Below are positions 46,850 through 56,299 of a stretch of 64,000 nucleotides of DNA, piece after piece. Positions within the stretch are counted from its first letter, which is position 1; each line of letters opens with the position of its first letter. This DNA comes from Nocardia acididurans (GTDB lineage: Bacteria > Actinomycetota > Actinomycetes > Mycobacteriales > Mycobacteriaceae). The notes below the pieces were generated by a model, which searched no databases, was not told the DNA's origin, and saw only the letters and a list, made by a program, of their open reading frames with translations. Location: positions 124,001-188,000 of the forward strand of contig NZ_JAERRJ010000003.1 in NCBI RefSeq assembly GCF_016741815.1, written 5' to 3'. The position numbers and the translations under genes were made by a program.

Positions 46850-48616
46850 TTACGTCAGCTTGACCCGCGCCGCGAAGAACCGCGCGACCGAGGGCGCGAA
46901 CCGGTTGAACCGGTACTGCAGCCACGCCTCCGGCGTCACGGGAACCACGGCCTTCCCGTTCTCGACGGCCTTGACGATCTGCTCGGCCACCTTCTCCGGC
47001 CCGTAGCGCCGCGCCGCGTACAGCTTGTCGAACTTCTGCTGCTTGGCGGCTTCCTCATCGGCGGAGACGCCGGCGAAGCGGGTGGTGGCCACGATATTGG
47101 TGTGCACGATGCCGGGGCAGATGGTGTGCACGCCGATGCCCTTGCCGTTCAGCTCGGCCCGCAGGCAGTCGGAGAACATGAAGACCGCCGACTTGCTGGT
47201 GGAGTACGCGCTGAACCCGCGCTGCGGCGTGTAGGCCGCCATGCTGGACAGGTTGACGATATTGCCGCCCAGCCCGCGTTCGGCCATGGCCTTGCCGAAG
47301 GACCGGCAGCCGTTGATCACCCCGTGCAGGTTGATATCCAGCACCCGGTTGAATTCGGCTGCGGGAGTGTCGAAGAAGTCGCCCGCCTGCCCGACGCCGG
47401 CATTGTTGATGAGGATGTCGGGCACCCCGTGCGCCGCCACGACCTCGGCCGCGTGGGCATCCACGGCGTCCGCGTCGGCCACGTTCAACTGGTAGGCATG
47501 CGCCGTACCGCCTTCGCGCGCAATGAGTTCCGCGGTCTCCTTGGCGGAGTCGAGGTTGATATCGGAGAGCACCACCTCGGCCCCGCGGCGCGCGAATGCC
47601 AGCGCGGTCTCGCGCCCGATGCCGCTGCCGCCGCCGGTGATCACCAGCAGCTGATCCTCGAAAGGCCGCTGCTCCCGGCCGACTTCGGCGCGCCGCAGCG
47701 TGCGCGGGACGGCCCCGGTGCGCACGGCGTCGACGAGTTCGATGGTGGAGGTGGCGAGCAGTTCGGGATGGGAGAACGGAAGCCAGTGCCCGCCACCGAC
47801 TTCGCGGCGGTACAGGTTGGGCGCGTACTCCTTGGTGTCGGCGTATCCGGCGGGCCGCACGGCCACATCCCGGCGCGCGATGATCAACTGCACCGGCACC
47901 TCGGTGCGGCGCTCGCGCGGATCGGCCATGCGCTGCGGGATGTTCGCGCGGTAGATGCGCATCCCGTCGAAGAAGTCACGCCGGAACTCGGGCCCGAATT
48001 TGATGTTCTCGGGCGAGGTGTCGTTCATGATGCCGACGAACCGCGACCAGATCTTCTCGGTGCCCAGCGGCTTGAGCACCACGCGCGGCACGCCGGGCGT
48101 CATGAACAGGCCGGTGTAGAGCGAGGAGAGCAGCTGGGTGAACGGCCCCCACACCTTGCCGCCCGACAGCTCACCGCGCACCCACGCGCCCAGGTGGTCG
48201 AGGTTGGGCCCGGAGACGGACGTGAACGACGAAATCCGTTCGGCGGCCTGCGGTTCGCACACAGCCTCCCACATCTGGACCGAGCCCCAGTCGTGCGCCA
48301 GCACGTGCACGGGCTGATCCGGGCTCACGGCGTCGGCGACGGCGAAGAAGTCCGAGGCGAAGTGCTCGAGCTTGTAGTCCTCGGTGCGCGAGGTGCGCGT
48401 GGAGCGACCGTGCCCGCGGGTGTCGTAGGTGACCACGTGGAAGCGGTCGGCGAGCAGCGGCACCACCCGATCCCACAGGTGATTGTCATCCGGCCAGCCG
48501 TGCACCAGCACAATGGTTTCCGCGGATGGCTCACCGTATTCGTAGACGGCGATATCGAATTCACCATTGCGGACGAGGCGCTCGGCGGCCGGGATGATGG
48601 TTGTCTGATCGGTCAT
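46850..48616 (-). CDS. ephD: EphD-like fusion: epoxide hydrolase-type alpha/beta hydrolase + SDR
   Basis: 588 aa from ATG 48616. Residues 1-300 are an alpha/beta hydrolase with oxyanion motif HGWPDD, nucleophile Asp in AHDWGS (HDWG is typical of epoxide hydrolases) and a late His in GGGHWLPFSHPE. Residues 320-588 are a classical SDR: TGGGSGIG, NNAGVG, NLSSMAAYTP and YSTSK. The fusion matches Mycobacterium tuberculosis EphD (Rv2214c, about 590 aa), which acts on epoxy-mycolate-type lipids. It is the last gene of the operon di-iron protein, reductase, EphD-like (25 bp gap). Confidence 0.88.
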   Translation of the reverse strand: MTDQTTIIPAAERLVRNGEFDIAVYEYGEPSAETIVLVHGWPDDNHLWDRVVPLLADRFHVVTYDTRGHGRSTRTSRTEDYKLEHFASDFFAVADAVSPDQPVHVLAHDWGSVQMWEAVCEPQAAERISSFTSVSGPNLDHLGAWVRGELSGGKVWGPFTQLLSSLYTGLFMTPGVPRVVLKPLGTEKIWSRFVGIMNDTSPENIKFGPEFRRDFFDGMRIYRANIPQRMADPRERRTEVPVQLIIARRDVAVRPAGYADTKEYAPNLYRREVGGGHWLPFSHPELLATSTIELVDAVRTGAVPRTLRRAEVGREQRPFEDQLLVITGGGSGIGRETALAFARRGAEVVLSDINLDSAKETAELIAREGGTAHAYQLNVADADAVDAHAAEVVAAHGVPDILINNAGVGQAGDFFDTPAAEFNRVLDINLHGVINGCRSFGKAMAERGLGGNIVNLSSMAAYTPQRGFSAYSTSKSAVFMFSDCLRAELNGKGIGVHTICPGIVHTNIVATTRFAGVSADEEAAKQQKFDKLYAARRYGPEKVAEQIVKAVENGKAVVPVTPEAWLQYRFNRFAPSVARFFAARVKLT

Positions 48617-48641
48617 CGATCTTCTCCTGGAAGACGGGTGC

Positions 48642-49751
48642 TCAGAGGTCGAGCACCAGACGGTCGCCGTCGCAACGGGATACACAGATGAGCATGTCGC
48701 CGGCCGCCCGCTCGTCAGCGGTGAGCACGGTGTCGCGGTGGTCGATGTCGCCGGTGAGCACGCGCACCTTGCAGGTGCGGCAGAAGCCCTGGCGGCACGA
48801 ATACGGGCTGTCGGGGCGGGCTTTGAGCACTTCCTCGAGCACGGATTTGTCGGCGGGGACGTCGAGGGTCTCGCCGCTGCGCGCCAGGGTCACCCGGATC
48901 GGCTTCCCGTCCACCACGGGCGGCGCGGAGAACCGCTCGGAATACATTTCCACGCCCGGCATGTCGCGCACGGCGTCGGCGATGACCTTGGTCATCACCA
49001 CCGGGCCGCAGCAGTACACCGAGGTGTCCGGCCCGACGCCGGACAGCAGCGCGGCCGCGTCCGGGATGCCGTGTTCGTCGTCGGTGCGCACGGTGACGCG
49101 GTCGCCGAAGCTCTCCACCTCGGAGAGGAACGGAATGGTGTCGCGGCTGCGCCCGACGTACACCATCGACCATTCGACCCCGAGCCCGTCCGCCATCCGG
49201 ATCATCGGCAGGATCGGCGTGATCCCGATGCCGCCCGCCACGAAATGCACTCGGGCGGCGGAGGATCCGTGGCCGGGCAGTACGAACGGGAAGGCGTTGC
49301 GCGGCCCGCGTACGACCACCGGCGTGCCGACCTTCAGGGATTGGTGGACCTCCACGGATCCACCGAGCCCGTCCGGAATCCGCCGCACCGCAATGCGATA
49401 CGCGTGCCGGTCGGCCGGGTCACCGCACAGCGAGTACTGCCGCACCCTGCCCGACGGCAGTTCGATATCCAGATGCGCGCCGGGCCGCCATTCCGGCAGC
49501 GCGCGGCCGTCCGGCGCGGTGAACAGCAGGCTGATCACGTCGGTGTCGTGCGCCTCCACGCGTCGTTCCACCAGCACCAGCGGGATCCGGCGGTCGTCCA
49601 CGCGGGCAGGCGGTTCCTTGCGGTTGACCAAAGTGGTCCAGCGCAAGCGGGTTTCGGCGATGGCGTCCAGCACCCGGGTCGCGCGGTCGGCGCGACCCTT
49701 GCCGAACAGGTCCAGCGGCGGTTGCGCCGGAACCGGTCGAGTCACGTTCAC
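48642..49751 (-). CDS. Flavin/2Fe-2S oxidoreductase (reductase of an oxygenase system)
   Basis: 369 aa from GTG 49751 (4-nt GTGA overlap with the upstream gene). Order: a short N-terminal region, an FNR-type flavin domain (RQYSLCGDPADRHAYRI), an NAD(P)-binding domain (GGIGITPILPMIRMA and YCCGPVVMTKVIADAVR), and a C-terminal plant-type [2Fe-2S] ferredoxin with CRQGFCRTCKVRV (three Cys) and a final Cys in MLICVSRC. This is the phthalate-dioxygenase-reductase/VanB arrangement. It transfers electrons from NAD(P)H to an oxygenase, presumably the adjacent di-iron protein. It is likely cytosolic. Confidence 0.92.
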   Translation of the reverse strand: MNVTRPVPAQPPLDLFGKGRADRATRVLDAIAETRLRWTTLVNRKEPPARVDDRRIPLVLVERRVEAHDTDVISLLFTAPDGRALPEWRPGAHLDIELPSGRVRQYSLCGDPADRHAYRIAVRRIPDGLGGSVEVHQSLKVGTPVVVRGPRNAFPFVLPGHGSSAARVHFVAGGIGITPILPMIRMADGLGVEWSMVYVGRSRDTIPFLSEVESFGDRVTVRTDDEHGIPDAAALLSGVGPDTSVYCCGPVVMTKVIADAVRDMPGVEMYSERFSAPPVVDGKPIRVTLARSGETLDVPADKSVLEEVLKARPDSPYSCRQGFCRTCKVRVLTGDIDHRDTVLTADERAAGDMLICVSRCDGDRLVLDL

Positions 49752-50653
49752 GACGCCATGATCCGGGCGGCCGGGGACTGCGCCAGGTAGGCCACCGCCT
49801 GCGCGGTCGAGCCCACCGGTTCCGGGCTGTATCCGGGCTTGAAGGTGGACAGCCCGCTCCACAGCAGCGACGGGATGCCCGGCACCGAGCCCCGCCACAT
49901 GGCGGCGAAGATCCGCAGGATCAGCATCGGGTACCGGTGGTTGGGCAGCGAGGGGTCCTGGTGCACAAGCCATTTGGTGCCGCGCAGCAGCAGCGTGATG
50001 AAGATCGGGAACACCAGCAGCATGAGCGCGCCGCGCCGCACGTAGCCGACGCCGAAGTATTCGGCGACATCGTGGGCGACCATGCGGTGCTCGACCTCTT
50101 CGGCCCCGTGCCAGCGGAACAGGTCCAGCATCTGCGGGTCGGAGTCGAAGCTCTCCAGGTCGGCGTTGAGGATCCAGTCGCCGAGGAAGGCGAAGAAGTG
50201 CTCGAGCGTGGCGATGACGCCGAGCCGCTCGACCAGCTGCTGCTGGCGTAGCGCCCCGGTCGCGCCCTCGCGCGGGCCGAGCGTCTTGCGGAACAGGTAT
50301 TCGGCCTGCCGCACATACGGTTCCACATCGATGCCGTGGGTGGCGAGCACCTGCTCCAGGGCGTCGTTGTGGCTTTCGGCGTGCATGGATTCCTGGCCGA
50401 TGAATCCGATCATGGCCTCGCGCACCTTCTCGTCGCGCACGAGTTCGAGCGCTTCGGTGTAGGTGACGATGAACATGCGTTCGCCCTCGGGCAGTAGCAT
50501 GCTCAGCGCGTTGAGCACGTGGGAGGCGATCGGTTCCTTGGTCATCCAGACCGGTTTGGTCTCGGTCCAGTCGAACCGGACGTTGCGAGCCTGCAGGGCT
50601 ACCTCACCGGGTTCGGTCACCGAACGGCGGCCCAGCGTCGGAAGTAGCTTCAT
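49748..50653 (-). CDS. Ferritin-like di-iron protein (PF10118 'metal-dependent hydrolase' family)
   Basis: 301 aa from ATG 50653. The helical protein carries Glu-rich pairs suited to a di-iron site: E56/E58 (LPEGERMF), E88-x2-H91 (GQESMHAE), E151 (TLEHFF) and E186-x2-H189 (GAEEVEHRM). A hydrophobic segment follows (GALMLLVFPIFITLLL), so it may be membrane-associated. The family is annotated as hydrolase, but this metal pattern and the coupled reductase gene suggest an oxygenase or desaturase. It is the first gene of a three-gene operon ending in EphD-like. The promoter carries an inverted repeat. Confidence 0.8.
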   Translation of the reverse strand: MKLLPTLGRRSVTEPGEVALQARNVRFDWTETKPVWMTKEPIASHVLNALSMLLPEGERMFIVTYTEALELVRDEKVREAMIGFIGQESMHAESHNDALEQVLATHGIDVEPYVRQAEYLFRKTLGPREGATGALRQQQLVERLGVIATLEHFFAFLGDWILNADLESFDSDPQMLDLFRWHGAEEVEHRMVAHDVAEYFGVGYVRRGALMLLVFPIFITLLLRGTKWLVHQDPSLPNHRYPMLILRIFAAMWRGSVPGIPSLLWSGLSTFKPGYSPEPVGSTAQAVAYLAQSPAARIMAS

Positions 50654-50691
50654 CGATACTCCTGGTTTCGGTATGCGCGTTTGCTGCGTGA

Positions 50692-50710
50692 GCGTAGCAA
50701 TATTCTACGC
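50692..50710. promoter_or_regulatory. Inverted repeat GCGTAG-N7-CTACGC
   Basis: A perfect 6-bp inverted repeat with a 7-nt AT-rich spacer (CAATATT) lies about 40 bp upstream of the di-iron protein start at 50653, in the 90-bp gap. The AT-rich centre and dyad resemble TetR- or GntR-type operators of lipid-degradation genes. No regulator gene is adjacent. Confidence 0.5.
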
Positions 50711-50743
50711 GTGTGTGAAACCTGGAGTTACATCTAAAACGTA

Positions 50744-52696
50744 TCAACTGTCGACATGCACGTGGGGCCGCTGTGACCGGCGCGGGACGGCACGCCGCAG
50801 GATCTCCCGGGTGACCGGTGCGACCTCGCCCTCCCCGAAGAACAGGAACCGCATCAGGTTGACGATCGGATTGCCCTCGGTCCACTCGAAATAGACGTGC
50901 GGCGGCACGCCCGTGCGGTCGCGAATCGCCAGCAGAATGGCCGCGACGGAGTTCGGCACGGCCGCGGCCTCCACCGAGAGGATGTGGTACTCGCCCACGT
51001 CGACCACGGTCACCAGCAGTTCGGTGCTGAATTCGGAGGGATCCTTCACGATCACCTCGAGGAACAGGATCGGGTCGTCCGCGGGGATATGCGATTCCCG
51101 CCGCTGGTCGGCCTCCTTCTCGAAGTACTCGTGCGCCTGCCGCTGATCCACGTCGTGGGTGACGATGCGGACCTCACCGCGCGCGGCCATCTCGTCGATG
51201 AGCTGCCCGGCGCGCTCGTCGAAGGTGACCTCGATGGCCCGCAGCTCGAACGCGCGCCGGGTCCGCGAGGCGAACGACACCACCAGGATGGCGAGAATGA
51301 ACAGTATCGCCAGGTGCACGCCCTCGGGCTTCTCGATGATGTTGTCGATGGTGGTGTAGACGAAGATCAGCGACACCAGCCCGAAGCCCAGCACCCGCGA
51401 CCGCTGGCCCTTCTTCCACGCCGACACCGTCACCGCCACCGCCGCCGAGGTGATCAGCACCAGCACACCGGTGGCATAGGCCGCGCCCTGCGCATCGACG
51501 GAGGCGTCGAAGTACCAGGTGATCCCGAAGGACACCACCGCGAAAACCAGTACCAGCGGCCGAATCTGGCGCGCCCACTCCGGCGCCATGCCGAACCGCG
51601 GCAGATAGCGCGGCACCAAATTCAGCAGGCCCGCCATGGCCGAGGCTCCCGCGAACCACAGGATGGCGATGGTGCTCACGTCGTAGACGGTGCCGAAGGC
51701 GTTGCCCAGATGCTCGTGCGCGAGATACGCCAGCGCCCGGCCGTTGGCCGCGCCACCGGGTTCGAAGGCGGCCTGCGGGATCAGGATCGTGGTGATCAGG
51801 CTGGACACGATCAAGAAGCAGCTCATGATGAGGGCCGCCGTGGTCAGCAGTTTGCGCGCCCCGATGATGCGCCCGCGCGGGAACTCCCGGGTGTCGCCCG
51901 GCCCGCCCTTGATCTGCGGCATGACCGCCACACCGGTCTCGAACCCCGAGAGGCCCAGCGCCAGTTTGGGAAACACCAGCAGCGCCACGCCGATCATGGC
52001 GAGCGGGCTGCCGTGCTGTGTGGTGAGCAGATCGGTCCAGTCGCCGACGAGTTCGGGCTGCCGCAGCACCTGCGCGATGCCGGTCACGGCCACCACCACA
52101 TTGAGCGACAGGTACACCCCGACCAGCACCACCGCGATGCCGATGGCCTCGCTGAACCCCTTGAGGAACACCGCCGCCAGCAGCGCCAGCAGCACCAGGG
52201 TGATGGCCAGGTTGTGCCCGTGCAGCGCCGCGGGCACGAACGGGTTCTCGACGATATGCGCTGCGCCGTCGGCCGCGGACAGCGTCATGGTGATGGTGAA
52301 GTCGGTGGCCGCGAACCCGAGCAGCACCAGGATGAAGATCTTGCCCCACCATGCGGGCAGGAAGTCGGCGAACATGGCGATGGATCCGCCGCCGTTGGGC
52401 GATTCCCTGGCAACCCGGCGGTACACCGGCAGCGCGCCCAGCAATGTCAGGGCTACCAGCACGATGGTGGCCAGCGGGGAGAGCACGCCGGCCGCCAGCG
52501 CGGCGATGCCGGGCTGATAGCCGAGCGTCGAGAAGTAGTCGACGCCGGTGAGGCACATGACCTTCCACCAGGGCTGCCGGTGCTCTTTGGGCCCGGGTTT
52601 GGCCATCGGCCCGGGGAGCTGCGAGTGCCGTTCCCCGGCGTCCTCGAGCAGCCAGGTGGCGAACCGCGAGCGGGACCGTTCCTCGGTGGTGGTCAA
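50744..52696 (-). CDS. Large APC-superfamily permease with cytosolic C-terminal domain
   Basis: 650 aa from TTG 52696, with GGGGAGGA 8 nt upstream. The N-terminal part has about 12 TM helices: [48 protein letters not shown] and [18 protein letters not shown]. The last ~170 residues are soluble and beta-alpha rich ([31 protein letters not shown]...). This build, in which a GGG motif follows TM2, resembles the KUP/KimA-like branch as well as amino acid permeases, so potassium uptake is possible. I see no c-di-AMP riboswitch in the 140-bp leader. Confidence 0.85.
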   Translation of the reverse strand: MTTTEERSRSRFATWLLEDAGERHSQLPGPMAKPGPKEHRQPWWKVMCLTGVDYFSTLGYQPGIAALAAGVLSPLATIVLVALTLLGALPVYRRVARESPNGGGSIAMFADFLPAWWGKIFILVLLGFAATDFTITMTLSAADGAAHIVENPFVPAALHGHNLAITLVLLALLAAVFLKGFSEAIGIAVVLVGVYLSLNVVVAVTGIAQVLRQPELVGDWTDLLTTQHGSPLAMIGVALLVFPKLALGLSGFETGVAVMPQIKGGPGDTREFPRGRIIGARKLLTTAALIMSCFLIVSSLITTILIPQAAFEPGGAANGRALAYLAHEHLGNAFGTVYDVSTIAILWFAGASAMAGLLNLVPRYLPRFGMAPEWARQIRPLVLVFAVVSFGITWYFDASVDAQGAAYATGVLVLITSAAVAVTVSAWKKGQRSRVLGFGLVSLIFVYTTIDNIIEKPEGVHLAILFILAILVVSFASRTRRAFELRAIEVTFDERAGQLIDEMAARGEVRIVTHDVDQRQAHEYFEKEADQRRESHIPADDPILFLEVIVKDPSEFSTELLVTVVDVGEYHILSVEAAAVPNSVAAILLAIRDRTGVPPHVYFEWTEGNPIVNLMRFLFFGEGEVAPVTREILRRAVPRRSQRPHVHVDS

Positions 52697-52836
52697 GTCC
52701 AGTCCTCCCCGGAACCGGAGCGTCCGGCTGCTCCGAAATCGGCTGTGTCGGGGCCAATGTACTCACGGCAAACCGGGCAGTTGGTAACCACGCGCCGGAG
52801 TTCTATCGGACTGTTGCGCCGATCGCGCCCCGGGAT

Positions 52837-53595
52837 TCAGCCGACGTAGCCCGCGATCGCGTTCGTGATGGCCTCGGCGATGCGCGCCCGTCCCTCGGGA
52901 GATCGCAGGATGTCGATATCACCGGGATCGCGCATGTTGCCGCATTCCACCAGCGCCGCAGGCACTTCGGAGAAGTTCAGCCCCGCCAGATCCGGTCGCG
53001 GATTCAGCCCCTCGGACCCGACATAGGTCGACGGCACGAAGCCCGAGCGAACCAGGCTGTCGCGCAGCGAGGTGGCCAGCCGCACCGACGGCTCGCCCTG
53101 CGCGGCGTTCAGCGGCGGATTCGAGTAGGCGACATGGAACCCGTGCGCCCCCGCCGGCGCGCCGTCCGCGTGGATCGACACCACGGCCGCCGCGCCCACC
53201 CGCTGCCCGAGCGTGCCGCGGTCGTTCACGCACGGCCCGGCCCCGGCGTCGTTGTCCCGGGTCATGACCACGCGATAGCCGCGCAGGGTGAGCAGATCCC
53301 GCACCCGGGTCGCCACATCCCAGTTGAACTCGTGCTCGGTGTATCCGTCGTCGGCACTGGTGCCCGTGGTGTTGCAGGACTTGCTGCCGCCCCGCCCGTC
53401 GGGCACCGAGGCATTGATGACCTCCGGCTGTGCCGCGCCGCCGCCGTTGTGCCCGGGGTCGATGACCACCGTCCTGGCGAACGGCACCTGTGTCCGCGCG
53501 GGTTCGTCCTGTGCCGAGGCCGTCATCTGCCCGCTACCCCCGATCAACAGTGCACCGCAGATCGCCGCCATTGCTTTCCAGTGTCGCTGTCGCAC
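52837..53595 (-). CDS. N-acetylmuramoyl-L-alanine amidase (Amidase_3, Ami1-like)
   Basis: 252 aa from GTG 53595 (VRQRHWKAMAAICG); a GTG at 53634 is in frame but lacks a ribosome site. The signal peptide ends about TASAQ. The zinc ligands and catalytic Glu are all there: DPGHNGG (His), DGYTEHEFN (Glu), SIHADG (His) and ALVECGNM (catalytic Glu). It matches the mycobacterial Rv3717-type periplasmic amidase (no cell-wall-binding domain), which cleaves between muramic acid and L-Ala in peptidoglycan. It is on the same strand as, and upstream of, the APC permease (140 bp). Confidence 0.92.
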   Translation of the reverse strand: MRQRHWKAMAAICGALLIGGSGQMTASAQDEPARTQVPFARTVVIDPGHNGGGAAQPEVINASVPDGRGGSKSCNTTGTSADDGYTEHEFNWDVATRVRDLLTLRGYRVVMTRDNDAGAGPCVNDRGTLGQRVGAAAVVSIHADGAPAGAHGFHVAYSNPPLNAAQGEPSVRLATSLRDSLVRSGFVPSTYVGSEGLNPRPDLAGLNFSEVPAALVECGNMRDPGDIDILRSPEGRARIAEAITNAIAGYVG

Positions 53596-53645
53596 CCGGC
53601 CCACCCTACGTCCGCGGCCGTGCGCTGTCGGCACACCCGGCCGAA

Positions 53646-54068
53646 TCAGTCCTCGGGTTCGAGCTTGCGCAAAAGGTCACGCAGGGTGCGCAACTCGCTG
53701 CCGGAGAGTTCGGCGATGGGCGGCGGCGCGGGGTCGGGCACGGACTTGGCGAAGGCCAGCATCCGCTCGCCCTCCTCGGTGATGGACACCAGCTTCTGCC
53801 GCCGGTTGCGCGGGTCGATCTCGCGCACCACCAACCCGCGCTCCTCGAGATCGTTCACCGCGACGGTGGCCGCGGGCGCGTCCATGCCCGCGGAGTACGC
53901 GAGTTCCTTGAGCGTGATGGGCCCCGGCCGCAGTCGTTTCAGGACGCGAATCCGGCTGAACGGCAGTCCGGTTCGATCGGTGACCGCCCGCCGCCACGGA
54001 TCGCGGCTCTCGATCACCACGTGGGTGAGCAGCCGCCAGACCTCGTCGGGTGTGGGTGTGTCAGGCAT
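53646..54068 (-). CDS. MarR-family regulator
   Basis: 140 aa from ATG 54068, overlapping the MFS stop by 8 nt. It has the MarR winged HTH: ITLKELAYSAGMDAPAATVAVNDLEERGLVVREIDPRNRRQKLVSITEEGERML, with the wing DPRNRRQK. The N-terminal helix (EVWRLLTHVVIESRDPW) and C-terminal helix (SELRTLRDLLRKLE) form the dimer. Coupled to an efflux-type MFS gene, it is most likely that pump's repressor, acting on the TTGT-N6-ACAA sites upstream of the pump. Confidence 0.92.
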   Translation of the reverse strand: MPDTPTPDEVWRLLTHVVIESRDPWRRAVTDRTGLPFSRIRVLKRLRPGPITLKELAYSAGMDAPAATVAVNDLEERGLVVREIDPRNRRQKLVSITEEGERMLAFAKSVPDPAPPPIAELSGSELRTLRDLLRKLEPED

Positions 54069-55434
54069 GGGCGGGTGCTTTCTGTTCGAGAAGGGGTGCG
54101 ACGCGATCGCTGGAACGATAGGCCCACGCGGTGTTCGCGGCTACTCCGAGCCCGACCACGGCGAGGGCGAATCCGGTGATGGTCCACCACAACCCGGCCC
54201 CGGACAGCGCGCCGCACAGGGCGACGCCGAGGCTCACGCCGACCTGGCGGCTGGTGGAGGCCACCGCGGCCGCCGCGCCCGCGCGATCGAGCGGCATCCC
54301 GCTGACCGCGGCGGTGGTGATGGGCGCGTTGACGGTGCCGAACCCGATACCGAACAGCACGAACAAGACGATCAGCAGCCAGATCGGCGTGTCCGGCCGC
54401 AGCTGGGTCAGGCCGGCAGCGGAGAGCGCCATGAGGCTGCCGGAGATCAGCAGGGAGGGCCGGGTGCCGTAGCGGCCGACCATGCGGCCCGACAGCGGCG
54501 AGAAGATCAGCATGCCGAGCGCCATGGGCAGGTACAGCAGGCCGGTGTGTACGGCCGAGAAGCCGCGCTCGCCTTGCAGATACAGCGAGATGTCGAACAG
54601 GAACGCGCCCAGCGCCGCGAAGGCGCACACGGCGATGACGGTGGCCGAGGTGAATGGGAAGCTCCGGAAGAAGCGCAGGTCGATGAACGGCCACGGATGC
54701 CTGGACTCGTGCCGGAGGAATCCGGCCAGCGCGGCGGCGGTGAGGACGAAGATGAGCGGCTCCCGCTCGATCAGCCCGAACACCAGCGTGAACAGCACGA
54801 TGACGGCGAGCACCTGCCCGACCGGGTCGATGCCGCGGAAGGTGGCCGACTTCGATTCGGGCACATAGACGGTGGTGAGAACGAGTGCGACCGCGCAGAT
54901 GGGCAGGTTGATCCAGAACACCGACTGCCAGCCCAGCGAGTCGATGAGGGTGCCGCCGACGATGGGCCCGGCGGCGGTGGAGATGCCGACCACCGCACCC
55001 CAGATGCCGACCGCCCGCGCCCGTTCCACCCGGTCCACGAAGACCGTCGTAATGATGGACATGGCAATGGGATTCAGCATGGAACCGCCGACGGCCTGCA
55101 GGAACCGGGCCCCGATCAGCACGTCGACGGTGGGCGCGAGGCTGCACAGCAGCGAACCGAGCGCGAATACGACCAGTCCGATGCGGAACATGCGCTTGCG
55201 GCCGAAGCGGTCGGCGGTGGCGCCCGACAGCATGAGCAGGCTGGCCAGGGTGAGGGTGTAGACGTCGACGATCCACTGCAGGCGCGACAGCGGCGCGCCC
55301 AGATCCTGCTGGATGGTCGGGAGCGCGACATTGACGATGGTGGCGTCCATCGACGAGATGAGCAGGCTCAGGCAGCAGGTGATCAGGATGATCTGTTTGC
55401 GCCGGGCGCTCAGACCCTCAACAGTTGTATGCAC
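54061..55434 (-). CDS. MFS efflux pump, DHA2 type
   Basis: 457 aa from GTG 55434. About 14 TM helices; motif C-like and DHA2 signatures are LISSMDATIVNVALPTIQQDLG (TM1 motif D1) and LMLSGATADRFGRKRMFRIG (motif A). FWINLPICAVALVLT and VGGTLIDSLGWQSVFWINLP are typical of drug:H+ antiporter 14-TM members. It is the first gene of a MarR-regulated two-gene operon. The start codon lies inside an inverted-repeat operator, so the transcript is likely leaderless or nearly so. Confidence 0.93.
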   Translation of the reverse strand: MHTTVEGLSARRKQIILITCCLSLLISSMDATIVNVALPTIQQDLGAPLSRLQWIVDVYTLTLASLLMLSGATADRFGRKRMFRIGLVVFALGSLLCSLAPTVDVLIGARFLQAVGGSMLNPIAMSIITTVFVDRVERARAVGIWGAVVGISTAAGPIVGGTLIDSLGWQSVFWINLPICAVALVLTTVYVPESKSATFRGIDPVGQVLAVIVLFTLVFGLIEREPLIFVLTAAALAGFLRHESRHPWPFIDLRFFRSFPFTSATVIAVCAFAALGAFLFDISLYLQGERGFSAVHTGLLYLPMALGMLIFSPLSGRMVGRYGTRPSLLISGSLMALSAAGLTQLRPDTPIWLLIVLFVLFGIGFGTVNAPITTAAVSGMPLDRAGAAAAVASTSRQVGVSLGVALCGALSGAGLWWTITGFALAVVGLGVAANTAWAYRSSDRVAPLLEQKAPAHA

Positions 55435-55460
55435 ACAACGATTGTGAACCTACAACTGTT
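55420..55460. promoter_or_regulatory. Tandem TTGT-N6-ACAA operators within a larger palindrome
   Basis: Outer inverted repeat AACAGTTGTA (55420-55429) and TACAACTGTT (55451-55460). Inside are two copies of TTGT-N6-ACAA, at 55425-55438 and 55442-55455, 17 bp apart, plus an inner CACAA-CGA-TTGTG dyad (55434-55446). The region overlaps the MFS start (55434). This fits MarR dimers bound side by side on the pump promoter. Confidence 0.72.
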
Positions 55461-56209
55461 CAGGGCGCAACCCCCAGCCGACAGGGCAGCGGCCACGGCA
55501 GGCAGGTCACATACAGATCCCGCAGCACCTCGGGCACGACCGCGAGCACATCCTGGGTCTGCTCCTCGGCCGTCCCGTAGGTGTGCGCGCTGACCGTGAA
55601 CCCCGGCCCGACCGACGCCGACGCCACCTCCGGCACGCCCATATCCGACCAGCCCCATTTGCTCCCGGTGACGCCCGGCAGCCGCGCGGTCCCCCAGTCC
55701 TGCCGCGTGCCGTCGGCGGCCACCTCGCCCGGATTCGCCATCCACAGCAGCAGCGGAGAATCCGGGTCACTGCGCTGCTTGACGGCCAGGAAGTCGGCGA
55801 CGTCCGCGGTACTGGTGGACGACATCCCCCAGCCGCCCGCCCCGGTCGTGGCCGTCAAGCCGTACTCCTGCGCGACCGCGTCGATGGCGTAGGGATACTT
55901 GGCGGCCATGGCCTCGGCCGCGCCGTCGTCGGAGTAGCGGATCATCCGCTCCCCCAGATCCCGGTCCTGCGCGGAACCGTCCCCGTGCCGCAGCGCGTAG
56001 TCGGCCAAATACAGCTTCGAAATGGACAGTCCCCCACGCGATTCCGTCTCGTTCGCGGTCCCCCACCGCACCCCCGGCACCGTCGACCGCAGTGAGATGG
56101 AGGTCCGCGACGGCACCTCCGCGGGATCCACGATCTCCCCGGCGGCGGGTCCGGCCCCGAGCGTCACCGCCGCCGCGACCACCCCGACCACGCCTGCCCG
56201 ATAGCCCAT
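55460..56209 (-). CDS. Secreted penicillin-binding / beta-lactamase-fold protein
   Basis: 249 aa from ATG 56209 (GGAGG 5 nt upstream; a GTG at 56215 is in frame). A signal peptide precedes AGEIVDPAEVP. The acylation motif is SISK in GLSISKLYLADYALRHG, the second motif is SDDG (SDN-like) in IRYSDDGAAEAMA, and a late Lys appears in VTGSKWGW. It looks like a class A beta-lactamase/D,D-peptidase-type hydrolase without the classic KTG. It may act on peptidoglycan outside the cell or be inactive. The substrate is unproven. Confidence 0.78.
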   Translation of the reverse strand: MGYRAGVVGVVAAAVTLGAGPAAGEIVDPAEVPSRTSISLRSTVPGVRWGTANETESRGGLSISKLYLADYALRHGDGSAQDRDLGERMIRYSDDGAAEAMAAKYPYAIDAVAQEYGLTATTGAGGWGMSSTSTADVADFLAVKQRSDPDSPLLLWMANPGEVAADGTRQDWGTARLPGVTGSKWGWSDMGVPEVASASVGPGFTVSAHTYGTAEEQTQDVLAVVPEVLRDLYVTCLPWPLPCRLGVAP

Positions 56210-56299
56210 CGCCACCTCCGTGTCGTGTGCGCCCAGCTCCCACCATGCCGGGCGAAACCGGCGGGAGCTGGGAGAACAGCCACGACACGCCGACCGGGA

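Noticed and set aside
46850..48616. The alpha/beta hydrolase half of the EphD-like protein as a missing OleB
   Set aside because: It is fused to an SDR, lies more than 31 kb from the beta-lactone operon and belongs to another operon; its HDWG motif fits epoxide hydrolases.
52697..52836. c-di-AMP (ydaO) riboswitch before the large APC permease
   Set aside because: The 140-bp leader shows only a small GC hairpin and none of the conserved ydaO blocks I know.
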